NCBI RefSeq assembly: GCF_019048265.1
Contig: NZ_CP077311.1
Span: forward strand, 3,419,001-3,483,000
Length of the DNA stretch: 64,000 bases
Reading direction: 5' to 3'
Origin: Aeromonas sp. FDAARGOS 1405
Lineage (GTDB): Bacteria; Pseudomonadota; Gammaproteobacteria; Enterobacterales; Aeromonadaceae
Shown piece after piece: positions 51,866 through 60,900 of this stretch. The first letter of the stretch is position 1, and every line of letters begins with the position of its first letter. A program made the position numbers and the translations under genes. The notes below the pieces were generated by a model, which saw nothing but the letters and a program-made list of their open reading frames with translations, searched no databases and was not told the origin of the DNA.

Positions 51866-51939
51866 TGTCAATCCGTTTCCCTTTGAACGCTGTCATTATC
51901 TCTTCCGTCAGCCAATCCGGCTTTGTCACAGGAGAGAAG

Positions 51940-52614
51940 ATGATGGAACTTGCCCATCTCGAGCAGAGTCTGCTCACCAACCCCGCCCCGCGTTGCCCCT
52001 GTATGTTGCTGCTCGACACCTCTGGGTCGATGCAGGGACGTCCTATTGCCGAGCTGGGGGATGGGGTCGGGCAATTTATCGCAGAGCTGCAGGGCGATGA
52101 GGTGGCCGCCAGTTCGGTGGAGCTGGGGATTATCAGCTTTGGGGGCCAGGTACAGGAGCTTCAGCCATTGGCCTCGGTCGCCGAATTCGATTCTCGCCCG
52201 GCCCTGGTGGCTGATGGAGTGACGCCACTGGGAGAGGCGATTGCCCTCGGCATCGAACGATTGGCGCAGCGCAAGCAGGCTTATCAACAGGCAGGGGGGA
52301 GCTATTACCAGCCGTGGATGGTGATCATGAGTGACGGGGTGCCCACTGACAGTGGTTGGCCGGTACGGGCGGCTGAGCTCAGGGCGCTGGCCCAGGCGAA
52401 GAAGATGGTGGTGCTCTGTGTGGTCATCGGTGCCGAGGCGGATATCGGTGAGCTGTCGCGTTGCGCCCTGTTGCCACCCAAGCGTTTGGCCGGATTGCGC
52501 TTTACCGAGTTTTTTATGTGGCTCTCCCAAAGCATGCAGCGGGTGAGCGCATCTATCCCCGGTGACAAGGTGCAACTGCCTGCCACCTCAGGCTGGGACA
52601 GTATCGATGTGTAA
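51940..52614 (+). CDS. terY: TerY-type vWA-domain protein
   Basis: This 224-residue von Willebrand A protein has an intact metal-binding MIDAS: DTSGSM at residues 26-31, the Thr in GVTPLGEA and the Asp in MSDGVPTD. The C-terminal RLAGLRFTEFFMWLSQSMQR followed by PGDKVQLP is the TerY signature. In the TerY-P triad (TerY, kinase, PP2C phosphatase) it is thought to be a phosphorylation-controlled scaffold. AGGAG precedes the two adjacent ATGs at 51940 and 51943. The PP2C gene follows after 67 bases; the kinase is separated from it by the CRISPR array. Confidence 0.92.
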   Translation: MMELAHLEQSLLTNPAPRCPCMLLLDTSGSMQGRPIAELGDGVGQFIAELQGDEVAASSVELGIISFGGQVQELQPLASVAEFDSRPALVADGVTPLGEAIALGIERLAQRKQAYQQAGGSYYQPWMVIMSDGVPTDSGWPVRAAELRALAQAKKMVVLCVVIGAEADIGELSRCALLPPKRLAGLRFTEFFMWLSQSMQRVSASIPGDKVQLPATSGWDSIDV

Positions 52615-52681
52615 CAGGAGACCGGCAGAGCATGCGTTGCATGGGGCGCAAGCCCCTCATTTGGCCATTGAGGAGCCTGTT

Positions 52682-53533
52682 ATGACGGTGGCGTCTTATT
52701 ATCATCCCCTGTTGGCCCAACTGCCTCGTTATCTTGAGCTGTTGTCAACAGCGCCGCTGGGACTGTCGGATTGGCATGGGGTGGCTAGTCAGGCGGTGGG
52801 TTACCGCCATCTGCAGCATGGTTTGCCCTGTCAGGATCATGGGGTCATCCACTGTCAGGGACGGCCGTTGCTGGTGCTGTGCGACGGGGCAGGATCGGCC
52901 CTGTGCGCCGAGTTGGGGGCCCGTGCGTTAAGCGAGGGGTTACGGCGGCTGCTGATCTCGCTGGAACCTTGTTTGGCCAAGTGGCTTGATGAGGAAGAAC
53001 AGAGCGCTGAGCTGGCGCAACTGGCCATGTTGTTGGTACGGCATGCCAAGGGGATCAATGCCGATCTGGCCGCTACCGGTCGGCGCAGTGGCGATGATTT
53101 TCGTGCCACCTTGCTGTTAGCAGTAGCAGGCAAGCACTCCCTGTTCTGGCTGCAAGTTGGCGATGGCCTGTTGGCGTTACGGGAGCGGGGTTACGCTGAA
53201 TCGTCCTGGCGTCAGCTGGGCCAGGCGAACAAGGGGGCGTTTGCCAACCAGACTGCGTTCATCGATCCGCAGTTGAGTATGGCTCAGGTCAGTTGGGGTG
53301 CTGAGCCCGCAGGCAGGGTGGAGGCGGTTGTCGCGATGAGTGACGGGGCTGCCGAGCGACTCTATAGCAACGCACAGAGTCGGTTTGCCCCCATGCTCGA
53401 TCAGTGGGTTGAGCAGAAGGTGATCGTACGCGAGCTCTATGAGTGCTTGAGCCAGGGTGAGTTATGGCGACGCACTACCGGCGATGACAAGTCCGTGGCC
53501 TTGCTGGTTGGCCCGGGTGTTAAGACCGTCTGA
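52682..53533 (+). CDS. PP2C-family protein phosphatase of the TerY-P triad
   Basis: This 283-residue phosphatase has the metal-dependent PP2C motifs: LPCQDHG (Asp52), VLCDGAGSALCAELGA (Asp68-Gly69), FWLQVGDG, VAMSDGAAERL and GDDKSVALLV. All metal-binding Asp residues appear present. It should reverse phosphorylation by the partner kinase. GAGGAG six bases upstream supports the ATG at 52682. An ATG at 52607, overlapping the terY stop codon, lacks a binding site. The gene ends 148 bases before the second ADP-ribosylglycohydrolase-like gene. Confidence 0.92.
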   Translation: MTVASYYHPLLAQLPRYLELLSTAPLGLSDWHGVASQAVGYRHLQHGLPCQDHGVIHCQGRPLLVLCDGAGSALCAELGARALSEGLRRLLISLEPCLAKWLDEEEQSAELAQLAMLLVRHAKGINADLAATGRRSGDDFRATLLLAVAGKHSLFWLQVGDGLLALRERGYAESSWRQLGQANKGAFANQTAFIDPQLSMAQVSWGAEPAGRVEAVVAMSDGAAERLYSNAQSRFAPMLDQWVEQKVIVRELYECLSQGELWRRTTGDDKSVALLVGPGVKTV

Positions 53534-53681
53534 TAGATCCGCCTGCTTTTGCTGCGATGGGGAAGAGACAAGCGCTGTTTTTCCCTAGTGGCGGGACGCG
53601 CTTTATCGCCGAGCTCTGTTGCAGTTTCCAGGCATCTTGATGAGCCAACCTTGCTTCATTATCAATTATCACTGGAGTGTC

Positions 53682-54326
53682 ATGACATTGACGCCGGGAT
53701 CGGATCAGCTGGCCATGCCACTGATCAGGGGGATCTATTGCCTACTGTCAGCCGAGCGAGCTAGGGAGCTGACCGCTCTGCTTGCCAAAGGCGCGTGTCA
53801 CCAAGAGGGTGAGACTTCACCGCTGGCGGTGGTGACGACATTGGCTATCCATGTCGAGCAACATCGGTTGGATTGCAGGTCACAGCCCATCTACTGGGGA
53901 CGTGAGCAACTGATGGCGGGTGCTTCCGATTTGCTGGGGGAGGCTGCGCGCTTTGAAGATCAGGATGCGTTGCGCTTGTTGGCACTACTGCTCGACAAAT
54001 TGCTGCGAGGAGGGCGCGGCAGCCGCCAGGCCAAGCTGGATGGACTAACGGTAAGCGTCATGGAGCAGCGGGCACTGGCGGCCACATCCCCGAATAGCGG
54101 TGCTGTGGTGCGCGGCAGCTGGCGGCGCAAGTCACGCAATCAGCTGGGCCATGCCAGTTGGCTGGATGTAGTGGAGGCAGCCCTCTGGTGCTTCTGGCAT
54201 GGTGACGATTTGGCAAGCGGCGAAGTGCTACTCGGTGTGCTGCTGGGCAGGGATGAGCGAGTGCGGCTTGTTTATGGTCTGCTGGTGGGGGCTTTCTACA
54301 TGGGGGAGCCTTTCAGGCTTGAGTAA
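53682..54326 (+). CDS. Degenerate ADP-ribosylglycohydrolase-like protein, copy 2
   Basis: This 214-residue paralogue of the gene at 13581 is nearly identical from AMPLIRGIYCLLSAERA onward but has its own N-terminus (MTLTPGSDQL) and C-terminus (GEPFRLE). It too lacks the DxDT motif (LGRDERVRLVYGLLVGAFY). TGGAG lies upstream of the ATG at 53682. It is read in the same direction as terY and PP2C, so it may belong to that module, whereas copy 1 belongs to the WYL/DUF4258 group. A shared role in sensing ADP-ribose or phosphate marks is speculative. Confidence 0.55.
   Translation: MTLTPGSDQLAMPLIRGIYCLLSAERARELTALLAKGACHQEGETSPLAVVTTLAIHVEQHRLDCRSQPIYWGREQLMAGASDLLGEAARFEDQDALRLLALLLDKLLRGGRGSRQAKLDGLTVSVMEQRALAATSPNSGAVVRGSWRRKSRNQLGHASWLDVVEAALWCFWHGDDLASGEVLLGVLLGRDERVRLVYGLLVGAFYMGEPFRLE
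53712..54300 (+). repeat. Long direct repeat, right copy
   Basis: This is the right partner of the repeat at 13611-14200, in the same orientation about 40.1 kb away. Differences are scattered single bases, mostly at third codon positions, so both copies have been under selection since duplication or were acquired from related sources. Confidence 0.85.
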
Positions 54327-55905
54327 TGCTGTTTGAATTCTTCAGCAAGTGATTTAAATATAACAGAAAAATGAACTTCTGCAGTTTATGCCCACGAACT
54401 TCTGCATGTGGTGTTTCAAATATGAAACAGCTGGACGGGTCTGGCTTGGTTCTATTACGGAAAAAACGTACGGCAAAAACGGATGAAATCCTGTCGGTTA
54501 AGTTGCTCAGTCGAAGAGTGTTACTATCTGTAGCAATGCCCCTCAAATTTCACCACGTCCCAGTTGTGTACCACTCTCATCAGCGTTAGAGGTCATAAAC
54601 CTTTATAAATCAGGTCATTAAAAAAGACATATTGCAAAACGTGGAAGTAGAAGGTTGGCTCGTTGCCCGCGTGTGCTGTTTTGCTCATGTTGCTCGAGAT
54701 GAGGTATCCGATGACGGCGCCTGGCGCCAGGGTGGGCGGTGCCAGGCACCACAATTGCCTGCATGGTAAACTATAGCGCAGACAGAACGAAGGGCGAGCC
54801 GTGCAGGTGGCGGTTTATTGGGCAGTTGATCCCGACATCTTGTGCATTTCTGCTCTGTTAACCGAGTCTATAAGACCAGTCTATCTCTCAGGATGTGATG
54901 ATTTTTTAATGACATCAGTAGTGATCGGTAAAGAGGGCCCCTTCATTGGCGATCCTGTCCAGGTTCGGGGTCTGGCAGCCCACCATCCCCGGTTGTAGGC
55001 ACTGATGTTTCAGTAGCCGATGTCATCGCTCATGATGGCAAGATATTGGGCTTGGCGGCTGCTGTGGTACTACCAGCGGTGGCCATTATTGGCTCCACAT
55101 CCTAATCTGATGTGAATTGGTACACAAAATATGCGATGAAAGCCGCGTGCGTTTAACACATTGGAAATATCATCCCGTACAGGCTGTTGGAGGGAATGGA
55201 ATACCCGGATGGGCACATTTCCCTTTATCGCTGTCGTTATGATCTATAAAGAGTGATATGACCTTAATAGCCCCATTTAACCGCAGCTTGGAAATCAGCT
55301 TTAAACCATTTCACTCTATAAATCCCGTTTATCCTTGTCGCCTAACAGCGAATATAACCGCTGGTTATCCGATATTTTTTCTCTAGCCCTTCAGTCGCCG
55401 GCTATCGGGTGGGCTGGAGGGCGCATGGAAGGCTGTATCGAGAAGGCATGAGGTATCTACCGCTATCGATGGCGATAAGGCGAATAAATGGGTGGTGGAG
55501 TTCACAGTTCGGCTAATCAATTTAGGAGATGAGGGCTGCTATGTCCGTAGTGGTGTGTCTTTATTCAAATATCTTACTGGCAAGCCGAGCACTCTTTAAT
55601 TCTGATTAAGTCATAATTAAGTAAAGTGGAGGTGTTGATTTTTTCGCTCAGAGATGAGTTTTAAAACTGCTCGCAATCTCATCGCGATATTTAAAAGAGT
55701 GTGCTCGCATATTTTTGAAAGGATAAAAATGACTTGAATGGGAGTGGCCAAATAAATCCAGCTGTGACCTTTGTCTTTGCAAGGTGTCAGGGTCATAAAT
55801 GCCTATAAAAACAAGGTAAAAGGCTGTGCTATTGACTAGATTGATAGAAGGCAAGGCATAAAACAGCATCAGTTTGATACGACAACATCGCGTGGGACAG
55901 AGATC
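54327..55905. other. Gene-poor stretch at the right end of the island
   Basis: About 1.6 kb without a convincing intact gene, except for the decayed coding stretch noted separately. A 26-codon frame starts at 55527 (TTTAGGAG, then ATG) but is not recognisable. The composition is mixed, and no tRNA or attachment repeat was identified. The region is probably scar tissue from insertions next to the HD-GYP gene. Confidence 0.5.
54801..55104 (+). pseudogene. Decayed coding stretch
   Basis: One frame reads [18 protein letters not shown] and stops at 54998. A different frame continues [20 protein letters not shown], then AAAVVLPAVAIIGSTS and a stop at 55104. Both pieces look like real protein and together suggest a single gene broken by a frameshift. 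The intact family was not recognised; the hydrophobic C-terminal end suggests a membrane or secreted protein. Confidence 0.4.
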
Positions 55906-57183
55906 ATGAATAGAGTGCAGGGAGCCAGATTGTTCTCGTTACCGGTAGATCTCAGACAGGTGGTGTATGCCTTGTCTGCGTCACTGGACTTGGTGGGCAT
56001 TGGCGATGTGGCCCACGGTAAACGGGTCGGGATCATGGCCGCCGAGTGCAGCCGGTTTTTGGGGATGAGTGAAGCGGAGCGTCGTCTGCTGTTTGAGCTG
56101 GGAGTGCTGCACGATATAGGTGTATCCTCGACCATTACACACCACCATCTGGTCAGTGAGTTCGATTGGGAGTCCTCCCAGCGTCATTGCGAGGTGGGTT
56201 ATCAGTTGCTCAAAGATTTTCGTTTGTTGGCCCCGCTGGCACTGCCTATCCGTTATCACCATACCCATTGGTATCTGTTGCGTGACATGGTGGCAGTTGA
56301 CCGCAAGGTTGCCCGGCAGGCCAATCTTATCTTTCTAGTTGATCGCTGCGATGCACTGGCCGCTCCTTATTACGCTGACGGTTCGCTGTTGATGCACACC
56401 GCCGAGATCCGGGAGAGGCTGGCAGCGTGTAGTGGCGAATTTTTTGCCCCAGAATTGGTGGATGCTTTCCTCAAAGCGTCTCGTTCGGAGGCATTCTGGC
56501 TGCAGTTGGAAGCGCGTGCAATCAACGATTACATGCTGGATATGCTGCAAAAGCGAGAACCCTGTATCACAAACAATGGTGAGCTGAAGGTGCTGGCGAG
56601 GATCTTCTCCGGCATCGTCGATGCCAAAAGTCCATTCACGATGACCCATTCACTTGGTGTTAGCAGGTTGTCTCGGGCATTGGCAGAGCAGATGGGGGTC
56701 AGTGCCATGCATTGCGACATGCTGGAAATTGCCGGGCTGCTGCACGATCTGGGTAAGCTGAGGGTTCCGGACGAAATCCTCGACAAGCCAGCCAGCCTGA
56801 CGCAGGAGGAGCGGGCCATCATCAATACCCACAGCTTCGAGACTTACCAGATCTTGCGTCATATCGAAGGGTTTGAACAGATTGCCTGTTGGGCGGCCTA
56901 TCACCATGAGGAGCCTGATGGGGAGGGCTATCCGTTCCACCTGCCGGCATCCGCCATGGCGCTCGAAGCGCGGATCCTGCGGGTCGCTGATATTTTTCAG
57001 GCGATGGTGCAGGACAGACCTTATCGGCGCGGCCTGCCTGCCCGTGACGCATTGACCTTTATGCAGCAACTGGCGGATCAGGGGCGGGTCGATCCCGCTG
57101 TGGTGGCGGTGCTGGCCGATCACCTGCCGCAGATGATGATGGCAGCCATTCCGGATCGCGAGCCGGATCATGCCATCAATTGA
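55906..57183 (+). CDS. HD-GYP cyclic-di-GMP phosphodiesterase
   Basis: This 425-residue protein has two HD-type regions. The first (LLFELGVLHDIGVSS, YHHTHW) is HD-like. The second has the full signature LEIAGLLHDLGKLRVPDEIL, then YHHEEPDGEGYPF and DIFQAMVQDRPYR: a functional HD-GYP, which hydrolyses c-di-GMP. No sensor or membrane domain is seen. The ribosome binding site ahead of the ATG at 55906 is weak (GAGATC). It is the first core gene after the island, followed by the CBS protein. Confidence 0.88.
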   Translation: MNRVQGARLFSLPVDLRQVVYALSASLDLVGIGDVAHGKRVGIMAAECSRFLGMSEAERRLLFELGVLHDIGVSSTITHHHLVSEFDWESSQRHCEVGYQLLKDFRLLAPLALPIRYHHTHWYLLRDMVAVDRKVARQANLIFLVDRCDALAAPYYADGSLLMHTAEIRERLAACSGEFFAPELVDAFLKASRSEAFWLQLEARAINDYMLDMLQKREPCITNNGELKVLARIFSGIVDAKSPFTMTHSLGVSRLSRALAEQMGVSAMHCDMLEIAGLLHDLGKLRVPDEILDKPASLTQEERAIINTHSFETYQILRHIEGFEQIACWAAYHHEEPDGEGYPFHLPASAMALEARILRVADIFQAMVQDRPYRRGLPARDALTFMQQLADQGRVDPAVVAVLADHLPQMMMAAIPDREPDHAIN

Positions 57184-57303
57184 GGGAGAGGCTGGCCGCT
57201 GACTCATACTGCCGCGAGCCAGCTATGCTTGGAACAAGCCGAGCATGGTGCCGGTACCGGCGCACAAGACGCCAGCTTGATGGACTACCGTAGGGGAGCA
57301 GAT

Positions 57304-57726
57304 ATGGAATCGCTAAAAGCCAAGGATTATATGCAGAGCAGACCCATCACCTTCACTGCCGACATGATGGTGCAAGCTGCGGTCGAGAAATTTCTGAACA
57401 GTCACCAGCTCGGTGGCCCGGTGGTGGATGGTCAGGGCCATCTGATTGGCTGGATCTCCGAGCAGGATTGCATCGCAGTGCTGCTTAAGGAGGCCTATCA
57501 CTGCGAACAGGTGGCGCAGGTCAAGGATGTGATGCGCAAGGAGGTGTTGTCGGTGGGACCCGATACCAGCATTTTGAGCCTGGCGGAGATGATGATGGGG
57601 CAAAAGCCGAAGATCTATCCGGTGGTGGAGGAAGGGCGTCTGCTCGGTGTCATCAATCGCCACAACGTCATGCAGGCCATTCACGCCCAGCTCACTACCT
57701 GTTTTGTCCATCACACACACGGTTAA
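57304..57726 (+). CDS. CBS-pair domain protein
   Basis: This 140-residue protein consists of two CBS motifs: KAKDYMQSRPITFTADMMVQ with GPVVDGQGHLIGWISEQDCI, and VKDVMRKEVLSVGPDTSILS with YPVVEEGRLLGVINRHNVMQ. CBS pairs bind adenine nucleotides and act as regulatory modules. GGGGAGC precedes the ATG at 57304; the longer frame is unlikely. It lies 120 bases after the HD-GYP gene, possibly in one transcript, and ends at a hairpin. Confidence 0.88.
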   Translation: MESLKAKDYMQSRPITFTADMMVQAAVEKFLNSHQLGGPVVDGQGHLIGWISEQDCIAVLLKEAYHCEQVAQVKDVMRKEVLSVGPDTSILSLAEMMMGQKPKIYPVVEEGRLLGVINRHNVMQAIHAQLTTCFVHHTHG

Positions 57727-57743
57727 CCCTGTTTTTCTCTCTC

Positions 57744-57769
57744 CCAAGGCAAGCTTCGGCTTGCCTTGG
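57744..57769. terminator. Terminator after the CBS gene
   Basis: CCAAGGCAAGC, a TTCG loop, then GCTTGCCTTGG gives an 11-pair stem. The following T content is modest (CTATTTC). Confidence 0.8.
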
Positions 57770-57966
57770 CTATTTCATATGCTGCCATTTATCTATGTTA
57801 TGCCATCTTACAATGGTTGTTTTGTCATGTTTGAGGAGCGGCCAATCTCTCTGTCTTCCCATATATAACGCTACGTTAAGGCTTGCACCGCCCCCGCTCG
57901 CTCTTTAGGATCGCTCCCAGCTTATCGATATGGCCCCTCTGGGCACCTATTTAAGGAATTTGTACC

Positions 57967-60900
57967 TTGTCTCTCTCTATCGAGGCGCTGCGCCGCCGTC
58001 TCTCTGCCTGCATGAATCTCGACGCCCGCCGCCTTTCCAGCCGTCTGCACGGGGTCAAGAAGCTGCCTGAAGGCAAACAGGCCGCCGTGCTTGAGACCAT
58101 CGCCGCTGATTTGGCCGCCGCCGAAGTGCGCTATCAAACCCGTCTGGCCGGAGTGCCCAAGGTCACTTATCCGGACAACCTGCCGGTCAGCCAGAAGCAG
58201 GCTGAAATCGCCAAGGCCATTCAAGAGCATCAAGTGGTGATCATTGCAGGGGAAACAGGCTCGGGCAAAACCACCCAGATCCCCAAGATCTGTCTGGCGC
58301 TCGGGCGCGGAGTGAAGGGCTTTATCGGCCACACCCAGCCACGCCGTTTGGCGGCCCGCACCGTCGCGGCCCGTATTGCCGAGGAGATGGAGTCCGAGCT
58401 TGGCCACTACGTGGGTTACAAGGTGCGCTTTACCGATCAGGTGAGCGAGCAGACCCACATCAAGCTGATGACCGACGGTATCCTGCTGGCGGAGATCCAG
58501 AATGACCGGATGCTGACCCAGTACGACACCATCATCATCGATGAGGCCCACGAGCGCAGCCTCAATATCGACTTCATCCTGGGCTATCTAAAGCAACTGC
58601 TGCCCAAGCGCCCTGATCTCAAGGTGATCATCACCTCGGCCACCATCGACCCCCAGCGCTTCTCCCGCCATTTCAACAAGGCGCCGGTGATCGAGGTCTC
58701 CGGCCGCACCTATCCGGTGGAGGTGCGCTACCGCCCACTGTTTGTTGATAAAAAAAGCAGTGACAAGAGTGAGGGGCTGGAGGAGCGCGACGAACTGCAG
58801 GGGATCTTCGACGCGGTGGAAGAGCTGTCCCGCGAGGGGCTCGGGGACATCCTTATCTTCATGAACGGCGAGCGGGAGATCCGCGATACTGCCGATGCCC
58901 TGCGCAAACTCAACCTGCGCGATACCGAGGTGCTGCCGCTCTACGCCCGCCTCTCCAACGCCGAGCAGAACAAGGTGTTCCAGCAACATGCCGGACGGCG
59001 CATCGTGCTCGCCACCAACGTGGCGGAGACCTCGCTGACGGTGCCTGGCATTCGTTACGTCATCGATCCGGGCACCGCCCGCATCAGCCGCTACTCCTGG
59101 CGCACCAAGGTGCAGCGCCTGCCCATCGAGCCGGTCTCCCAGGCCAGTGCCAACCAGCGTAAAGGCCGCTGCGGCCGGGTGGCAGATGGTATCTGTATCC
59201 GTCTCTACTCGGAGGAGGATTTTAACAGCCGTCCCGCCTTTACCGACCCCGAGATCCTGCGTACCAACCTGGCATCGGTCATCCTGCAGATGCTGGCGCT
59301 CGGCCTTGGCAATATGGAGGCCTTCCCCTTCGTCGAGCCACCCGAGTCGCGCCATATCAAGGATGGCCTGACTCTCTTGAAAGAGCTGGAGGCGGTGCGC
59401 GAGCTGCCCGCCACCGGCGAGTGCGAAGCCAAGTTGCAGCTGACCGAGACCGGTCGCCAGCTCTCGCGCATCCCCCTTGATCCGCGTTTGGCGAAGATGG
59501 TGATCAGCGCGGCGCAGACCGGCTGCCTGAGCGAGGTGATGGTGATCACCGCGGCCCTCAGCATTCAGGATCCCCGCGAGCGGCCCATGGAGAAGAAGCA
59601 GGCTGCCGATGAGCAGCACAGACGCTTTGAGGACAAGGATTCCGACTTCCTCGCCTTCGTCAATCTGTGGAATTACCTGAAAGAGCAGCAGGATACCCTT
59701 GGCAGCAACCCGTTTCGCCGCATGTGCCAGAAGGAGTTTCTCTCCTACCTGCGGGTGCGTGAATGGCAGGACATTCACTTCCAGCTGCGTCAGACGGTCA
59801 AGGAGCTTGGTTTTAAAGCCAACCATGAACCGGCGGATTTCAAGACGGTGCACTGCGCCCTGCTGACCGGCCTCTTGAGCCATATCGGCAACAAGGATCT
59901 GGAAAAGCCCGAGTTCCTCGGTGCTCGCAATGGCCGTTTCCACCTCTTCCCGGCCTCGGGCCTGTTCAAGAAGCCACCCAAGTGGGTGATGGCCGCAGAA
60001 TTGGTGGAAACCTCGCGCCTCTACGCTCGCATCAACGCCAAGATTGAGCCCGAGTGGGTGGAGCCGCTGGCGGGCCATCTCATCAAGCTGCACCACAGCG
60101 ACCCCCACTGGTCGAAGAAAAACGGCGCCGTGATGGCCAAGGAGAAGGTGACCCTCTATGGCCTGACCCTGGTCAATGAGCGCACCATCAACTTCAGCCG
60201 CATTGATCCGGCGCTGTGCCGTGAGTTGTTTATCCGCCGCGCCCTGGTGGAGGGAGATTTCGAGACCCGCCACCGTTTCTTCAGCGATAACCGCAAGCTC
60301 CTGGCCGAGGTGGAGGTGCTGGAGCACAAATCCCGTCGGCGCGACATTCTGGTGGATGACGAGGACCTGTTCCGCTTCTACGATGCCCGTTTGCCGGAGG
60401 AGGTGATCTCTGCCCGTCACTTCGACAAGTGGTGGAAAGAGGCGCAAAAGCAGGATCCCGAGCTGCTCAACTTCGAAAAAGAGATGCTGATGAAGGGGGA
60501 TGCGGCCCACATCAGCGATCTCGACTACCCCAACTTCTGGCAGCAGGGGCGCCTCAAGCTCAAGTTGACCTATCAGTTCGAGCCGGGGGAGGCGGCTGAT
60601 GGCGTGACCCTGCATATTCCGCTGCCGCTCCTGAATCAGGTGGAGGTGAAGGGGTTCGAGTGGCTGATCCCTGGGTTGCGTCACGAGCTGTTGGTAGCCC
60701 TCATCAAGTCGATGCCAAAACCGATGCGCAAGAACTTCGTACCGGCCCCCAACTATGCCGATGCGCTGCTAGCCAGCATCAACCCCGAACAGGGGCCGCT
60801 ACTGGACGAGATGGAGCGTCAGCTGCGCCGCATGACCGGCGTCACCGTACCTCGTGAATCCTGGGACTGGACTGCTGTGCCCGATCACCTGAAACTCACC

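Larger units (their letters stand above)
8535..55905. mobile_element. Putative integrative defence island
   Basis: A core gene (sbcB) ends at 8534 and core genes resume with the HD-GYP gene at 55906. Between them are a P4-type integrase at the left edge, an AlpA-like regulator, a restriction system, type III-B CRISPR, HEPN, GTPase and TerY-P genes, and AT-rich gaps. I could not find matching attachment sites, and no tRNA lies at either end. The outer limits are therefore the edges of flanking core genes, not proven junctions. The content could come from more than one insertion. Confidence 0.5.

Noticed and set aside
52607..53533. ATG at 52607 as the PP2C start
   Set aside because: No ribosome binding site, and it overlaps the TerY stop codon; the ATG at 52682 has GAGGAG and begins a normal N-terminus.
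55648..55869. A 73-codon minus-strand frame near the HD-GYP gene
   Set aside because: No ribosome binding site and no recognisable pattern; treated as chance.
58588..60684. A 698-codon minus-strand frame opposite hrpA
   Set aside because: Shadow of hrpA; the plus strand shows all helicase motifs.
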